Below are positions 26,702 through 34,868 of a stretch of 64,000 bases of DNA, piece after piece. The stretch's first letter is position 1. Each line of letters starts with the position of its first letter. The notes beneath the pieces were generated by a model. The model saw only the letters and a program-made list of their open reading frames with translations. It made no database searches and was not told the DNA's origin. Origin of the DNA: an uncultured Roseibium sp. (GTDB taxonomy: Bacteria; Pseudomonadota; Alphaproteobacteria; Rhizobiales; Stappiaceae); contig NZ_CANMNP010000015.1 in the NCBI RefSeq assembly GCF_947499295.1, positions 62,001 to 126,000 of the forward strand. The letters are read 5' to 3'. The position numbers were made by a program, and so were the translations under genes.

Positions 26702-27595
26702 CTAAAGCTCGTTGACTGGAACCTTCAAAAAAGTACGGCCGGTGTCGTCCGAAGGCGGCAGTCGTCCGGCGCGCATGTTGACCTGCAAAGAGGGAATGAT
26801 CAGTTTTGGCATTGCCAACTGGGCGTCCCGTTCGGTCCGGAACTTGACAAACTCTTCTTTGCTTTTGCCGCCGCCGACATGGATGTTGTGTTCTTTTTCC
26901 TCGCCGACAGTCGTCTCCCACTGGATCTCGCGGCCGTTCTGTCCATAGTCGTGGCACATGAAGAGGCGCATATCATCCGGAAGGGCAAGAACCTTCTGAA
27001 TTGAATCATAGAGTGTTGCCGCATCCCCTCCGGGAAAGTCAGCCCGGGCGGACCCGCTGTCGGGCATAAATAGCGTGTCACCTGTAAAAGTGGCGTTCCC
27101 CATGACGTGAACCATGCAAGCGGGTGTGTGACCGGGTGTGCACATGATCATGGCGGTCATCTCACCGATCTTATAGGTGTCACCGTCCTTGAAAAGCATG
27201 TCAAACTGACTGCCATCGCGCTGAAACTCCGTACCTTCATTGAAGATCTTGCCAAAAGTTTCCTGGATGACGGTGATCTTTTCGCCAATGCCAAGTTTGC
27301 CGCCAAGCTGTTTTTGAATGTAGGGCGCACCTGAAAGGTGGTCGGCATGGACATGGGTCTCGATCAGCCATTCTAGCTCGAGCTCGTTGTCGCGGATGTG
27401 GGCAATGATCTCATCGGCATGATCATATGTGATGCGTCCTGCCGCGTAGTCGATGTCCATGACACTGTCGACCACGGCACAGGCTAAAGACGAGGGGTCC
27501 TTGACGACATAACTGATTGTATTCGTCGCCGGATCAAAGAAGGCTTTCACCTCTGGTTTGACGCTCAAGTCGACCGGGTAATTTGAACCGCTCAT
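26702..27595 (-). CDS. Metallo-beta-lactamase-fold hydrolase, persulfide-dioxygenase-like
   Basis: A 297-residue MBL-fold protein. The metal motif is THVHADH (80-86) with further ligands in CTPGHTPACM and the Asp of FTGDTLF. The layout, with AFFDPATNTISYVV at the start and RADFPGGDAATLYDSI in the middle, is that of the ETHE1/Blh group, whose members oxidise glutathione persulfide or act as sulfur-related hydrolases. ATG 27595 follows GAGGAG. It converges on the VOC gene and stands alone. With the rhodanese and C-S lyase nearby a sulfane-sulfur role is plausible. Glyoxalase II-type thioesterase activity cannot be excluded from sequence alone. Confidence 0.8.
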   Translation of the reverse strand: MSGSNYPVDLSVKPEVKAFFDPATNTISYVVKDPSSLACAVVDSVMDIDYAAGRITYDHADEIIAHIRDNELELEWLIETHVHADHLSGAPYIQKQLGGKLGIGEKITVIQETFGKIFNEGTEFQRDGSQFDMLFKDGDTYKIGEMTAMIMCTPGHTPACMVHVMGNATFTGDTLFMPDSGSARADFPGGDAATLYDSIQKVLALPDDMRLFMCHDYGQNGREIQWETTVGEEKEHNIHVGGGKSKEEFVKFRTERDAQLAMPKLIIPSLQVNMRAGRLPPSDDTGRTFLKVPVNEL

Positions 27596-27941
27596 TCATG
27601 TCTCCTCATATGCCATTGCGCCAAGTGTGCGTTCCGGAACCCGCAGCGATCAAGTCTTGAACACGCGGAAATTCCAAATTTCTTCAGGGGCCGGTTTGCC
27701 TTCACCGCTTTCGGCGGTCATTCGATCACACCCTAAATCGGGTGGCCTGGATCAGTTTCAACCGCCCCTGCATGCCTAGTAATCATGCGTTCGTTCCAAT
27801 TTTTGCTCATTTCCCCGCCAGTTTCGCAGAATTTCGATCAGTTTTTCCGCGATTTGGAGAATTCACTTGACTCATTTTTGAGTGTTCGTAACCTACTAAA
27901 TGGAACAAGTGTTCTGATATATAAAACAGGGAACAGCTAAA
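27596..27941. other. Intergenic region before the aapJ-like gene
   Basis: No credible gene is seen in these 346 bases. TTGACT at 27867-27872 could be a -35 box for the aapJ-like gene, without a convincing -10. ACTCA (27870-27874) and TGAGT (27879-27883) form perfect 5-base inverted arms across a 4-base spacer and overlap it; they might be an operator. Confidence 0.35.
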
Positions 27942-28982
27942 ATGGCAACCAGTATTGCAAAAATCGCCTGCGCGGTTGCGTTCGCAGCAGGTGTTGCAGC
28001 CCCGGTTACGGCGTTTTCGAAAAGCGCGACGGTGACGGAGATCGAAGAGCGGGGCACGCTCCTGTGCAGCGGCCACAACGGCAGCTACTTCGGGTTTGTG
28101 GAGGTGAACGACAAAAACGAATGGAAAGGGCTGGACATCGACATGTGCCGAGCCCTCACGACAGCGATCCTGGGGGATCCTGACAAGGCTCAAATCGTTC
28201 CCTTGAGCTGGGCCCAAAGGTTCCCCGCGCTGCAATCCGGGGATGTCGACGTCATCATCAAGGCAACCGGCTGGACCATGGGTCGCGACACTGAAGTCGG
28301 CTTGCAGTTCAGTTTGCCGTACTTCTTCGGTGGCACACAATTCATGGCACATGGCGACCTTGGCATAACCGAGGCCAAGGAACTTGACGGCGGGACGATC
28401 TGCGTTGAAGCCGGCACCACTATTGAAAGGCTCGCAGGCAACTATCTGAAAACCATCGGTGTCGAACACACTATGGTGTCCTACGAAAAGGCATCGGAAC
28501 TGCGCGCAGCTTACCTCGCAAACCGCTGCGACGCCTTTGCTGCCTGGGGTCCGTTCCTGGCTGTTTTGCGTGCAACTGAGCTGGAAAAGCCCGATGCACA
28601 CATCATCTTGTCAGACCAGCTCTCCAACGAACCGATTGCTGCTGCAATGCGCCAGGGCGACGAGGAATTCGTCGACATGGTCAACTGGATGATCGCAGCA
28701 TTGCTGATTGCCGAAGAAGAAGGGGTGACTTCCGCCAATGTGGAAGAAATGGCTGCCAATCCGCCGAACCCGAAAATCGCACGGCTTTTGGGCGTCGACC
28801 CTGGCATGGGCGAACGTCTCGGCATCCGGGATACCTGGGCACGTGAAATGATTGCAGCCACAGGAAACTTTGGAGAAATCTACGATCGCAACCTGGGTGA
28901 GGGATCTCCTTACAAACTTGACCGTGGTCTGAACAACCTCTGGAGCCATGGCGGCGTACTTTACGCGCCTATTCTCGACTGA
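27942..28982 (+). CDS. aapJ: General L-amino-acid ABC transporter binding protein (AapJ type)
   Basis: A 346-residue periplasmic protein with a signal peptide of about 24 residues (IACAVAFAAGVAAPVTAF). The mature part follows the AapJ pattern: TVTEIEERGTLLCSGHNG, GLDIDMCRALTTAILGD and GGTICVEAGTTIERL; the full length and the end LNNLWSHGGVLYAP are typical of AapJ rather than shorter polar amino-acid binding proteins. GGGAAC precedes ATG 27942. It is followed by two permease genes. In Rhizobium the Aap system has broad amino-acid specificity; here the neighbours suggest a possible sulfur amino acid. Confidence 0.88.
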   Translation: MATSIAKIACAVAFAAGVAAPVTAFSKSATVTEIEERGTLLCSGHNGSYFGFVEVNDKNEWKGLDIDMCRALTTAILGDPDKAQIVPLSWAQRFPALQSGDVDVIIKATGWTMGRDTEVGLQFSLPYFFGGTQFMAHGDLGITEAKELDGGTICVEAGTTIERLAGNYLKTIGVEHTMVSYEKASELRAAYLANRCDAFAAWGPFLAVLRATELEKPDAHIILSDQLSNEPIAAAMRQGDEEFVDMVNWMIAALLIAEEEGVTSANVEEMAANPPNPKIARLLGVDPGMGERLGIRDTWAREMIAATGNFGEIYDRNLGEGSPYKLDRGLNNLWSHGGVLYAPILD

Positions 28983-28997
28983 TCCGTGTTCGCAAGA

Positions 28998-29020
28998 CGG
29001 CAAGGCATTTTGTCTTGCCG
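28998..29020 (+). other. Hairpin between the binding-protein and permease genes
   Basis: CGGCAAG at 28998-29004 pairs perfectly with CTTGCCG at 29014-29020 over 9 bases, just after the aapJ-like stop and before the permease ribosome site. Such hairpins commonly keep binding-protein mRNA at higher level than permease mRNA. It is followed by a short pyrimidine tract, so partial termination is possible. Confidence 0.5.
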
Positions 29021-29055
29021 CCTTTCTATTGTGTTGCGGCAAGGAGGATCCCGGA

Positions 29056-30192
29056 ATGGATGCTGCGGCTCTCAAGACCAGGCGGAAACGCCGTGAACTT
29101 ATTTTGCAGACCTTGCTGGTTGTTGCAGTTGCCCTGATCGTATGGGCCGCGATTTCAACGGCTCAGACGAAGCTGGACGAGCTCAACATGACGAGCGGTT
29201 TCGGATTTCTGGAGCGGGCTACTGGTTGGGCTTACTCGTTTTCACTGATCGACCGATCAATTGACGACAGTTACTCCAGAACGCTGTTGATTGGTTTCAT
29301 GAACACATTGTTCCTCGGACTGATTTGCATCGTGCTGTCCACCATCCTCGGGTTTGCCATCGGCACTGCCAGGGACGCGCGGCAACTGGGCCTCAACGCG
29401 GTCGCAACCGTCTATATTCAGCTCTTCCGAAACTTGCCGCTGATATTGCAGCTTGTCTTTTGGTACGCGGTACTGATCCATATGCCGGGACCTCGGCAGG
29501 CATATTCGCTGGGTGACGCGTTATTTCTCTCAAACAGGGGAATGATGCTGCCTGCACTGAATGTTTCGCCGTTAGTAGTCCTCGGAATTTTCGCCTGCCT
29601 GGTTCTGCTCGGGTTCGCCATCTTTCGAATAAAGAGCCTTCAATTCCTTCACAAGCTTGGTCTCTGGCTGGTCGCCAGTATTGGTTTGACGTTGACCCTG
29701 GCATCCATGTTTGCACCGGCGGAATCTTCCATGTTCTCCCTTCCGGTGCAGAAGGGCCTGAGATTTCAGGGGGGGCTGACCGTTTCAATTGAACTTGTCG
29801 CAATGATCCTTGCGATCACGCTTTACGGGTCTGCCTATATTGCCGAAGTGGTTCGTGGAGGACTGCACGAAGTGCCGAGCGGATTGACCGAAGCCGGCAA
29901 GGCTCTCGGCCTCTCGTCTCGCTCTATCTGGTTTCACGTCAAGATTCCAATGGCGTTGCGCACGATCATGCCCCCGCTCGGCAATCAGTGGATCTTCATC
30001 ATGAAGGCAACGACGCTCGGTGTCGCGATTGGATTCAGTGATCTCTTCTATATCGTGTCGACGTCAATCACCCAGTCTGGACAAACGCTTGAGCTGATGG
30101 GGTTGTTGATGCTGTTCTTCCTGCTAATCAACTATTCACTGGCTCAGATCGTCAACTTCATCAATGCGCGCCTTGCGCTGAAAGGGCACTGA
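29056..30192 (+). CDS. aapQ: General L-amino-acid ABC transporter permease (AapQ type)
   Basis: A 378-residue inner-membrane permease with an N-terminal membrane anchor (LVVAVALIVWAAIS), a periplasmic insert, and the amino-acid permease core; the coupling EAA loop is GLTEAGKALGLSSRS. AAGGAGGAT lies 7 bases before ATG 29056, which rules out longer readings into the aapJ end. Length and the long loop between the first helices fit AapQ. The aapM-like gene follows after one base. It forms a heterodimer with AapM in the membrane. Confidence 0.88.
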   Translation: MDAAALKTRRKRRELILQTLLVVAVALIVWAAISTAQTKLDELNMTSGFGFLERATGWAYSFSLIDRSIDDSYSRTLLIGFMNTLFLGLICIVLSTILGFAIGTARDARQLGLNAVATVYIQLFRNLPLILQLVFWYAVLIHMPGPRQAYSLGDALFLSNRGMMLPALNVSPLVVLGIFACLVLLGFAIFRIKSLQFLHKLGLWLVASIGLTLTLASMFAPAESSMFSLPVQKGLRFQGGLTVSIELVAMILAITLYGSAYIAEVVRGGLHEVPSGLTEAGKALGLSSRSIWFHVKIPMALRTIMPPLGNQWIFIMKATTLGVAIGFSDLFYIVSTSITQSGQTLELMGLLMLFFLLINYSLAQIVNFINARLALKGH

Positions 30193-30193
30193 C

Positions 30194-31282
30194 ATGGCGA
30201 TTGCGAGCGAATACACCGGTTCTTCGGACAGGTGGGGCCAACTTGCCAAAACTCTGAAGAAACGAGCGTTTCGAAGCCCAAGCGACACGTTGACCAGCGT
30301 CTTCATTTTCGGGCTGATGCTTTATATGGCCTGGATGCTGGTTGACTGGGCGCTCTTCAGTGCTGTCTGGCGGGCTGAAGACGTTGAGCACTGTGCCGAA
30401 GCAGGGGGAGCGTGTTGGTCGGTTATTGCGGCGCGTCACCGATTGATACTGTTTGGACTTTATCCCTATGACCTTCATTGGCGCTCAACGCTGGCATGCA
30501 TAGCAATCGTGGCAACGGTTGTTCTGTCTTGCCTGCCACACTTCTGGAGCACCAGCAAACTGGTTACCCTCTGGATTGTCGGTTTTGGAACCTACGTCCT
30601 GCTGATGGATGGCAGCCTTCTGGGCCAGGCTCAGGTTACCACCGATCAATGGGGCGGGTTGGCACTCACCCTTTTCATGTTTTCTGCAGTTGTTCTGCTT
30701 GGCATGCCGATGGGGCTTTTGCTGGCGCTTGCAAGGCGATCTCGATTGCCGGCTGTCAAGGGAGCGGCTTCTCTGCTGATCGATTTCATTCGCTCGCTGC
30801 CTTTGCTGACAACTCTTTTTGCTGCTGCTGTCGTGATACCACTTCTTCTGCCCGACTGGCTGAACGGCGACAAGATCTGGCGGGTCATCGTCGGTTTCGC
30901 GTTGTTTTTCGCGTGTTATCAGGCTGAGGTGTTTCGCGGTGGCTTCCAGGCGATCCCAAAAGGGCAATTTGAGGCTGGTAGAGCGCTGGGGCTGACATCG
31001 TTCCAGATCCTGTCCCGCATCGTGATGCCGCAAGTATTCCGGCATGCATTGCCGTCAACGATCAACATGGTTGTGGTTACGTTCAAAGAGACTGCGATCG
31101 TGATCATCATCGGTTTCTTTGATGTTCTCGCTTCCGCGAATGCCGCCTTCGGTACCGTGGAGTGGGCACCGTATTACATCGAGGTTTATGCGTTCGTCGG
31201 CGCGATCTACTGGATCTTCATCTTTTCGCTCAGCCAGTATGGCGAGTATTTGAAGGGGCGCATGTCAGTCGCCAAGCGTTAG
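30194..31282 (+). CDS. aapM: General L-amino-acid ABC transporter permease (AapM type)
   Basis: A 362-residue inner-membrane permease, partner of AapQ. The coupling loop reads EAGRALGLTSFQILSRI and the conserved core is LLIDFIRSLPLLTTLFAAA. Several hydrophobic helices precede the core, as in AapM. It is the last gene of the operon: the usual fourth gene aapP, for the ATPase, is missing behind it, and a suitable ATPase is encoded at 12264-13004. Confidence 0.88.
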   Translation: MAIASEYTGSSDRWGQLAKTLKKRAFRSPSDTLTSVFIFGLMLYMAWMLVDWALFSAVWRAEDVEHCAEAGGACWSVIAARHRLILFGLYPYDLHWRSTLACIAIVATVVLSCLPHFWSTSKLVTLWIVGFGTYVLLMDGSLLGQAQVTTDQWGGLALTLFMFSAVVLLGMPMGLLLALARRSRLPAVKGAASLLIDFIRSLPLLTTLFAAAVVIPLLLPDWLNGDKIWRVIVGFALFFACYQAEVFRGGFQAIPKGQFEAGRALGLTSFQILSRIVMPQVFRHALPSTINMVVVTFKETAIVIIIGFFDVLASANAAFGTVEWAPYYIEVYAFVGAIYWIFIFSLSQYGEYLKGRMSVAKR

Positions 31283-31333
31283 TTCGGGACGCGGCATTGT
31301 TCCAATTGCGGACCGCAAACAGGCAGGGGCCGG

Positions 31334-33070
31334 TCAATCGACCCTTGCCGTTTCAGCCTGAACATACTCGCGCTTATGTGCACCGCTCAGACTGTGTTCG
31401 ACGCGTGCATCAGAGCAGGAACTCTGGTTCGCACGGCAATCATAGTGGGCATTTAGACGCCCTTCGACGCCGCAAGATTGAAAGAGACCCATGCATTCGT
31501 CGCGCATGTTGCGTAGGTCTGCCTGAATTGGCGTTAAGGGGATCCCAGCGATTTCAAGAAGAGTAACACCAAGAAACTGCAGGTCCAGGCGTTCGAAAGA
31601 CGGCACTGGTGCGGCAAGGTCCGTCTTGAGGGGCTGAACTTGGAAGGACGTCATGTAAGCGCCGGACTCTTTGTTGGCGAGCGGGGCCGGACCTTCGCGG
31701 CGACGCCAGTAATCCAAGGTCAGACCGGGTTGATGATCGCCGAATTCAAGAACGACCGTCGGTTGGCTGAGGGCTTCCACCTGGTTGGTGAATTCTTCCA
31801 GATCTTCACGGCTTATGGCAAGGCGTCTGAAATACTCATTGATTTCGCTGTCCGTGCTGAAAGGCTCTCCGGCGACTGTCCGGTCCGGCTCCATCCTGTA
31901 GTTCCAGGGTGAGTGGGCGGACATGGTCAGTACGAACATGAAGACCGGGCGGTCGTCGTTCTGCCGATGTTCCTTAAGAACGCTGAGCGCATTGTTATAG
32001 TAAAATGAGTCGGATTCTTGCGTCGACGGTGCCTTCATATCGTGCTGATCGATAAATGTTTCAAAGCCGATCGACTCCATAAAACGACCTTCATTGACGA
32101 AGGAGTAGTGGAGTGGTGACAGGAAAACCGTGTGGTATCCGCAGTCGGAAAGATACTGTACTAAAGACTGCCGGATTCGCCCTTCCAGAATGAAGTTTGA
32201 GTAGCTGGTCAACCAGCCAAGATCCGCTATCGGCAAGCCGGAAACGAAACCAGCAGTCGTAATCCAGGTCCCACCTGAAAAAGTCTCGACTTTAAGGGGC
32301 CTAAGCGTCTCGTCCGGACCATTGAACGCTCCCTCCAATTCTTTGGGAATTTCTCCATCGTAGAAAATTTCAGGCGGAACAATCGATTCTGCCTGAACAA
32401 CGACAATATCGGGCTTCGACACGAGTTGTTTGCAAACTCCGTGCGTTTCCACGTCGCCATCCAAGGAGGCAACTTCCCGGTCTAGAAGTTCCAGAAGTGG
32501 AATAGGGTCTCTCAGATTTGCCAGGTGCTTCATAGATGTGAACACGGAGGTGATGTAGCGGAAGCTCATCAGGTCTTCGACACCGCTGAACGAGCGCGGT
32601 TGAAATGCAATTGCAAGCGCGACGCACAAGGGGAACGCAATGAGTGCTCTCCATCTGCTTTTCGAAGACGGTGTTTCGTACCAGCCAAAAACGAAAAGCG
32701 CTGCCAACGCCCCCAGAAACAACACGATCACGCCGACTACAAGCGGCAGGAAACCATCGAGTAGGAACGCCAATGTCCCGGGATTAAATGCAAAATAATA
32801 GATGTCCACGATGTTCGGAGCGACCGACATCCATTTGATTTTTGCGTAAGAGACAAATGCGATCAGCGCTACGACGGCCAGGCCGAAATAGATTGAAGTC
32901 TTGATCCGCCCAGTCAGCACTACTGATAAGGCAATTACGGCAAAAGTGATGAAATACGCCATTGGCAGGGTTACGACCATGCGTTCCGCCAACGCAACGC
33001 CTGCGATCCCGAAGAGCAACGTAAGACCAATAATTCTTCGGTCAAAAAAGAAATCTACCAGCCGCCGCAT
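31334..33070 (-). CDS. LtaS-like membrane sulfatase-fold transferase
   Basis: A 578-residue protein with about five hydrophobic helices in the first 150 residues and a sulfatase/alkaline-phosphatase-fold domain outside. Metal and catalytic positions are visible: PDIVVVQAESIVPP (Glu), SGGTWITTAGFVSGLP (Thr as nucleophile), and EFGDHQPGL (Asp-His). This is the layout of lipoteichoic acid synthase and of Gram-negative phosphoglycerol or phosphoethanolamine transferases. In this organism a role in adding phosphoglycerol to periplasmic glucans or another envelope glycan is likelier than teichoic acid. The cysteine-rich tail (CQ..C..C pattern in the last 60 residues) may be disulfide-linked. It stands alone. 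Confidence 0.78.
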   Translation of the reverse strand: MRRLVDFFFDRRIIGLTLLFGIAGVALAERMVVTLPMAYFITFAVIALSVVLTGRIKTSIYFGLAVVALIAFVSYAKIKWMSVAPNIVDIYYFAFNPGTLAFLLDGFLPLVVGVIVLFLGALAALFVFGWYETPSSKSRWRALIAFPLCVALAIAFQPRSFSGVEDLMSFRYITSVFTSMKHLANLRDPIPLLELLDREVASLDGDVETHGVCKQLVSKPDIVVVQAESIVPPEIFYDGEIPKELEGAFNGPDETLRPLKVETFSGGTWITTAGFVSGLPIADLGWLTSYSNFILEGRIRQSLVQYLSDCGYHTVFLSPLHYSFVNEGRFMESIGFETFIDQHDMKAPSTQESDSFYYNNALSVLKEHRQNDDRPVFMFVLTMSAHSPWNYRMEPDRTVAGEPFSTDSEINEYFRRLAISREDLEEFTNQVEALSQPTVVLEFGDHQPGLTLDYWRRREGPAPLANKESGAYMTSFQVQPLKTDLAAPVPSFERLDLQFLGVTLLEIAGIPLTPIQADLRNMRDECMGLFQSCGVEGRLNAHYDCRANQSSCSDARVEHSLSGAHKREYVQAETARVD

Positions 33071-33674
33071 CTCATCCTCTGCAGGTGTTTTTCGTGGTTT
33101 TGTTAGCCTGCTAATCGCAAGCCTTGACTTATCTTGATTGGTTGATTTTTCAATGCCCGCGTCGGTTCAATGTTTCCTTAAGGTTAACCGGAGCACGTCA
33201 GCTTAATCGCCTGCCAAGTGCTTCACATACCAATTTGTTCGATGGAAAGTCTACGTGATACATGTATTAAATTTTGTTAATTAAGAACTCGTCAAAACAG
33301 GAAAACAAGAAAAATCAGTAAGATTTCGAATGACGGAAATTAATACTTTGAGCGATCAAAAAAATATATTCTGAGAACTGTCTCTGCATGACACAAACAC
33401 CGCGTGTTCGCAACTTAAACGCATCTAATGGCACAGGTCCTGTTTTCCGGTTGTTCCTGTCATGTTTGAATAGAACGGCATCTAAGCAGCCAAAATTTTT
33501 TCGCGCGACAAGATGTACCCATCGGCAGGCATGTCTACATCCAAATAAGTCGGAAACAACTGCTCATCGAATGATCGCAAATCTGCCTTTGCGCGAGGTG
33601 GCACAACTTTAATGCCATCCGTTCCCGTCGCATGCTGCGAGGCAAAATCAAATATTTTCAGGAAGAAGGTGGAT
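33071..33674. other. AT-rich intergenic region between the LtaS-like gene and tRNA-Asn
   Basis: About 600 bases with many A/T runs. Short open frames here (for example 33388-33612) have no ribosome site and no recognisable protein pattern. I see no RNA gene. It probably holds the promoter of the LtaS-like gene. Confidence 0.4.
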
Positions 33675-33750
33675 GGCTCCCCAGGCCGGACTCGAACCAG
33701 CGACCCAGCGATTAACAGTCGCTTGCTCTACCAACTGAGCTACTGGGGAT
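33675..33750 (-). tRNA. tRNA-Asn (anticodon GTT)
   Basis: The minus strand folds as a 76-base cloverleaf: acceptor TCCCCAG/CTGGGGA, D-arm with AGTTGGTA, anticodon stem AGCGA/TCGCT with loop CTGTTAA (anticodon GTT), T-loop TTCGAGT, discriminator G and an encoded CCA. All stems pair. Confidence 0.97.
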
Positions 33751-34085
33751 CACCACGCTCGGGGCCAGCAGCGCTGCCCCGTCGATGGAGAAGCGTATAT
33801 CAAAGGCTTGCTCCGTTTGCCAAGCCCCAAAGGCCTATTTTTTCATCGAGCCGTCATTTTTTTGTTTCTGGTGTGGAAAACCTCATATTTATCAGATGAG
33901 TAGTCGCAATAGCCACTTTTCATATTTCAGCCATTGACTGCCTGGCATCGTCATATTGGTTCAGCAAGGCCAACGATGTTCAAGAAGGTTGAGATATATG
34001 ATGTCACGCCGGCTGGATTTGCTCATTTTGCGGAAGCGCCAACACCAGTGCTTGTGCCTTGAACAGGATAAGGCTAGGAAGGATC
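33751..34085. other. Region between tRNA-Asn and the cobalamin riboswitch
   Basis: No credible gene. It must hold the tRNA-Asn promoter (minus strand) and the promoter of the cobalamin operon (plus strand); TTGACT lies at about 33934 but a matching -10 is not clear. Confidence 0.35.
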
Positions 34086-34275
34086 TGACGGTTCCGGAGA
34101 AGGTCAGGCCTGATCCGGATGAAACGGGAATCCGGTGCCGGCTATCTGCCTTAAACCGGAGCTGCCCCCGCAACTGTAAGCGGTGAGCGTTAGCGCGAAG
34201 ATCCACTGGTGAAGAGACCGGGAAGGGGCGCAAAACGCGTTTAACCGCGAGCCAGGAGACCGGCCGTCAATGCTG
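34086..34275 (+). promoter_or_regulatory. Cobalamin (B12) riboswitch
   Basis: The stretch contains the conserved core of the cobalamin riboswitch: GGGAATCCGGTG near 34126, CTGCCCCCGCAACTGTA near 34163, and the B12 box GAGCCAGGAGACCGGCC at 34249-34265. It lies 40 bases before the cobP start, so it should lower expression of the cobalamin operon when adenosylcobalamin is plentiful. No clear terminator hairpin with T-run follows, which suggests control of translation initiation. Confidence 0.95.
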
Positions 34276-34316
34276 CAACCCTTTGGCGCTGTCGGGCGGA
34301 CGGCTGGGAGACTGGA

Positions 34317-34868
34317 TTGACGAACAAAAGTATTTCCCGGGCCACCCTTGTCCTTGGCGGAGCACGCTCCGGAAAAAGCCGGTTTGCCGAGCAACTGGTT
34401 GCCGGAACCGGCATGGATAAGGTTTACATCGCAACCGGGGCAGCGTTCGATGCTGAAATGGAAAACCGGATCGCTGCCCATCGTGATCAGCGCGGACCAT
34501 TGTGGAGGACGATAGAAGAACAAACGGATCTGACGTCCGTGCTTCAACGCGAAAGCCTGGCGAACACGGTTGTCCTCGTGGATTGTCTGACGCTTTGGCT
34601 TTCCAACCTCTATTTCGCTGAAAAAGACATTGTCGCCGAAACAGCATGTTTGTGCGAAGCCGTCGCGTCGCTGCAGGGACCGTGCGTTTTTGTGTCAAAC
34701 GAAGTTGGCATGGGAATTGTGCCGGAGAACCGACTTTCCAGGTCGTTTCGCGATGCACAGGGACGTCTTAATCAGGATATTGCGAAAGTCTGTGAAAAGG
34801 TCGTTTTCGTAGCGGCCGGCCTGCCAATGGTATTGAAACCCAACTCTCAACCGGACATCAAACTATGA
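34317..34868 (+). CDS. cobP: Adenosylcobinamide kinase / adenosylcobinamide-phosphate guanylyltransferase
   Basis: A 183-residue bifunctional enzyme that phosphorylates adenosylcobinamide and then transfers GMP to it, preparing the nucleotide loop of B12. The P-loop GGARSGKS starts at residue 14 and VDCLTLWLSN and NEVGMGIVPENRLSRSFRD are the family motifs. The start is a TTG at 34317 with GGGAG six bases upstream; no ATG is available in the right place. It is the first gene after the riboswitch and overlaps cobW by ATGA. Confidence 0.95.
   Translation: MTNKSISRATLVLGGARSGKSRFAEQLVAGTGMDKVYIATGAAFDAEMENRIAAHRDQRGPLWRTIEEQTDLTSVLQRESLANTVVLVDCLTLWLSNLYFAEKDIVAETACLCEAVASLQGPCVFVSNEVGMGIVPENRLSRSFRDAQGRLNQDIAKVCEKVVFVAAGLPMVLKPNSQPDIKL

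Noticed and set aside
12264..27595. Ergothioneine or thiohydantoin breakdown as the role of the HyuAB and sulfur genes
   Set aside because: No ergothionase-like or urocanase-like gene is visible in the window, so the idea has no direct support.
33388..33612. 74-codon frame in the AT-rich gap before tRNA-Asn
   Set aside because: Poor start context and no protein-like pattern; conservation cannot be judged here.
34104..34547. Minus-strand frame across the cobalamin riboswitch
   Set aside because: It opposes the riboswitch and cobP, both of which are firm.
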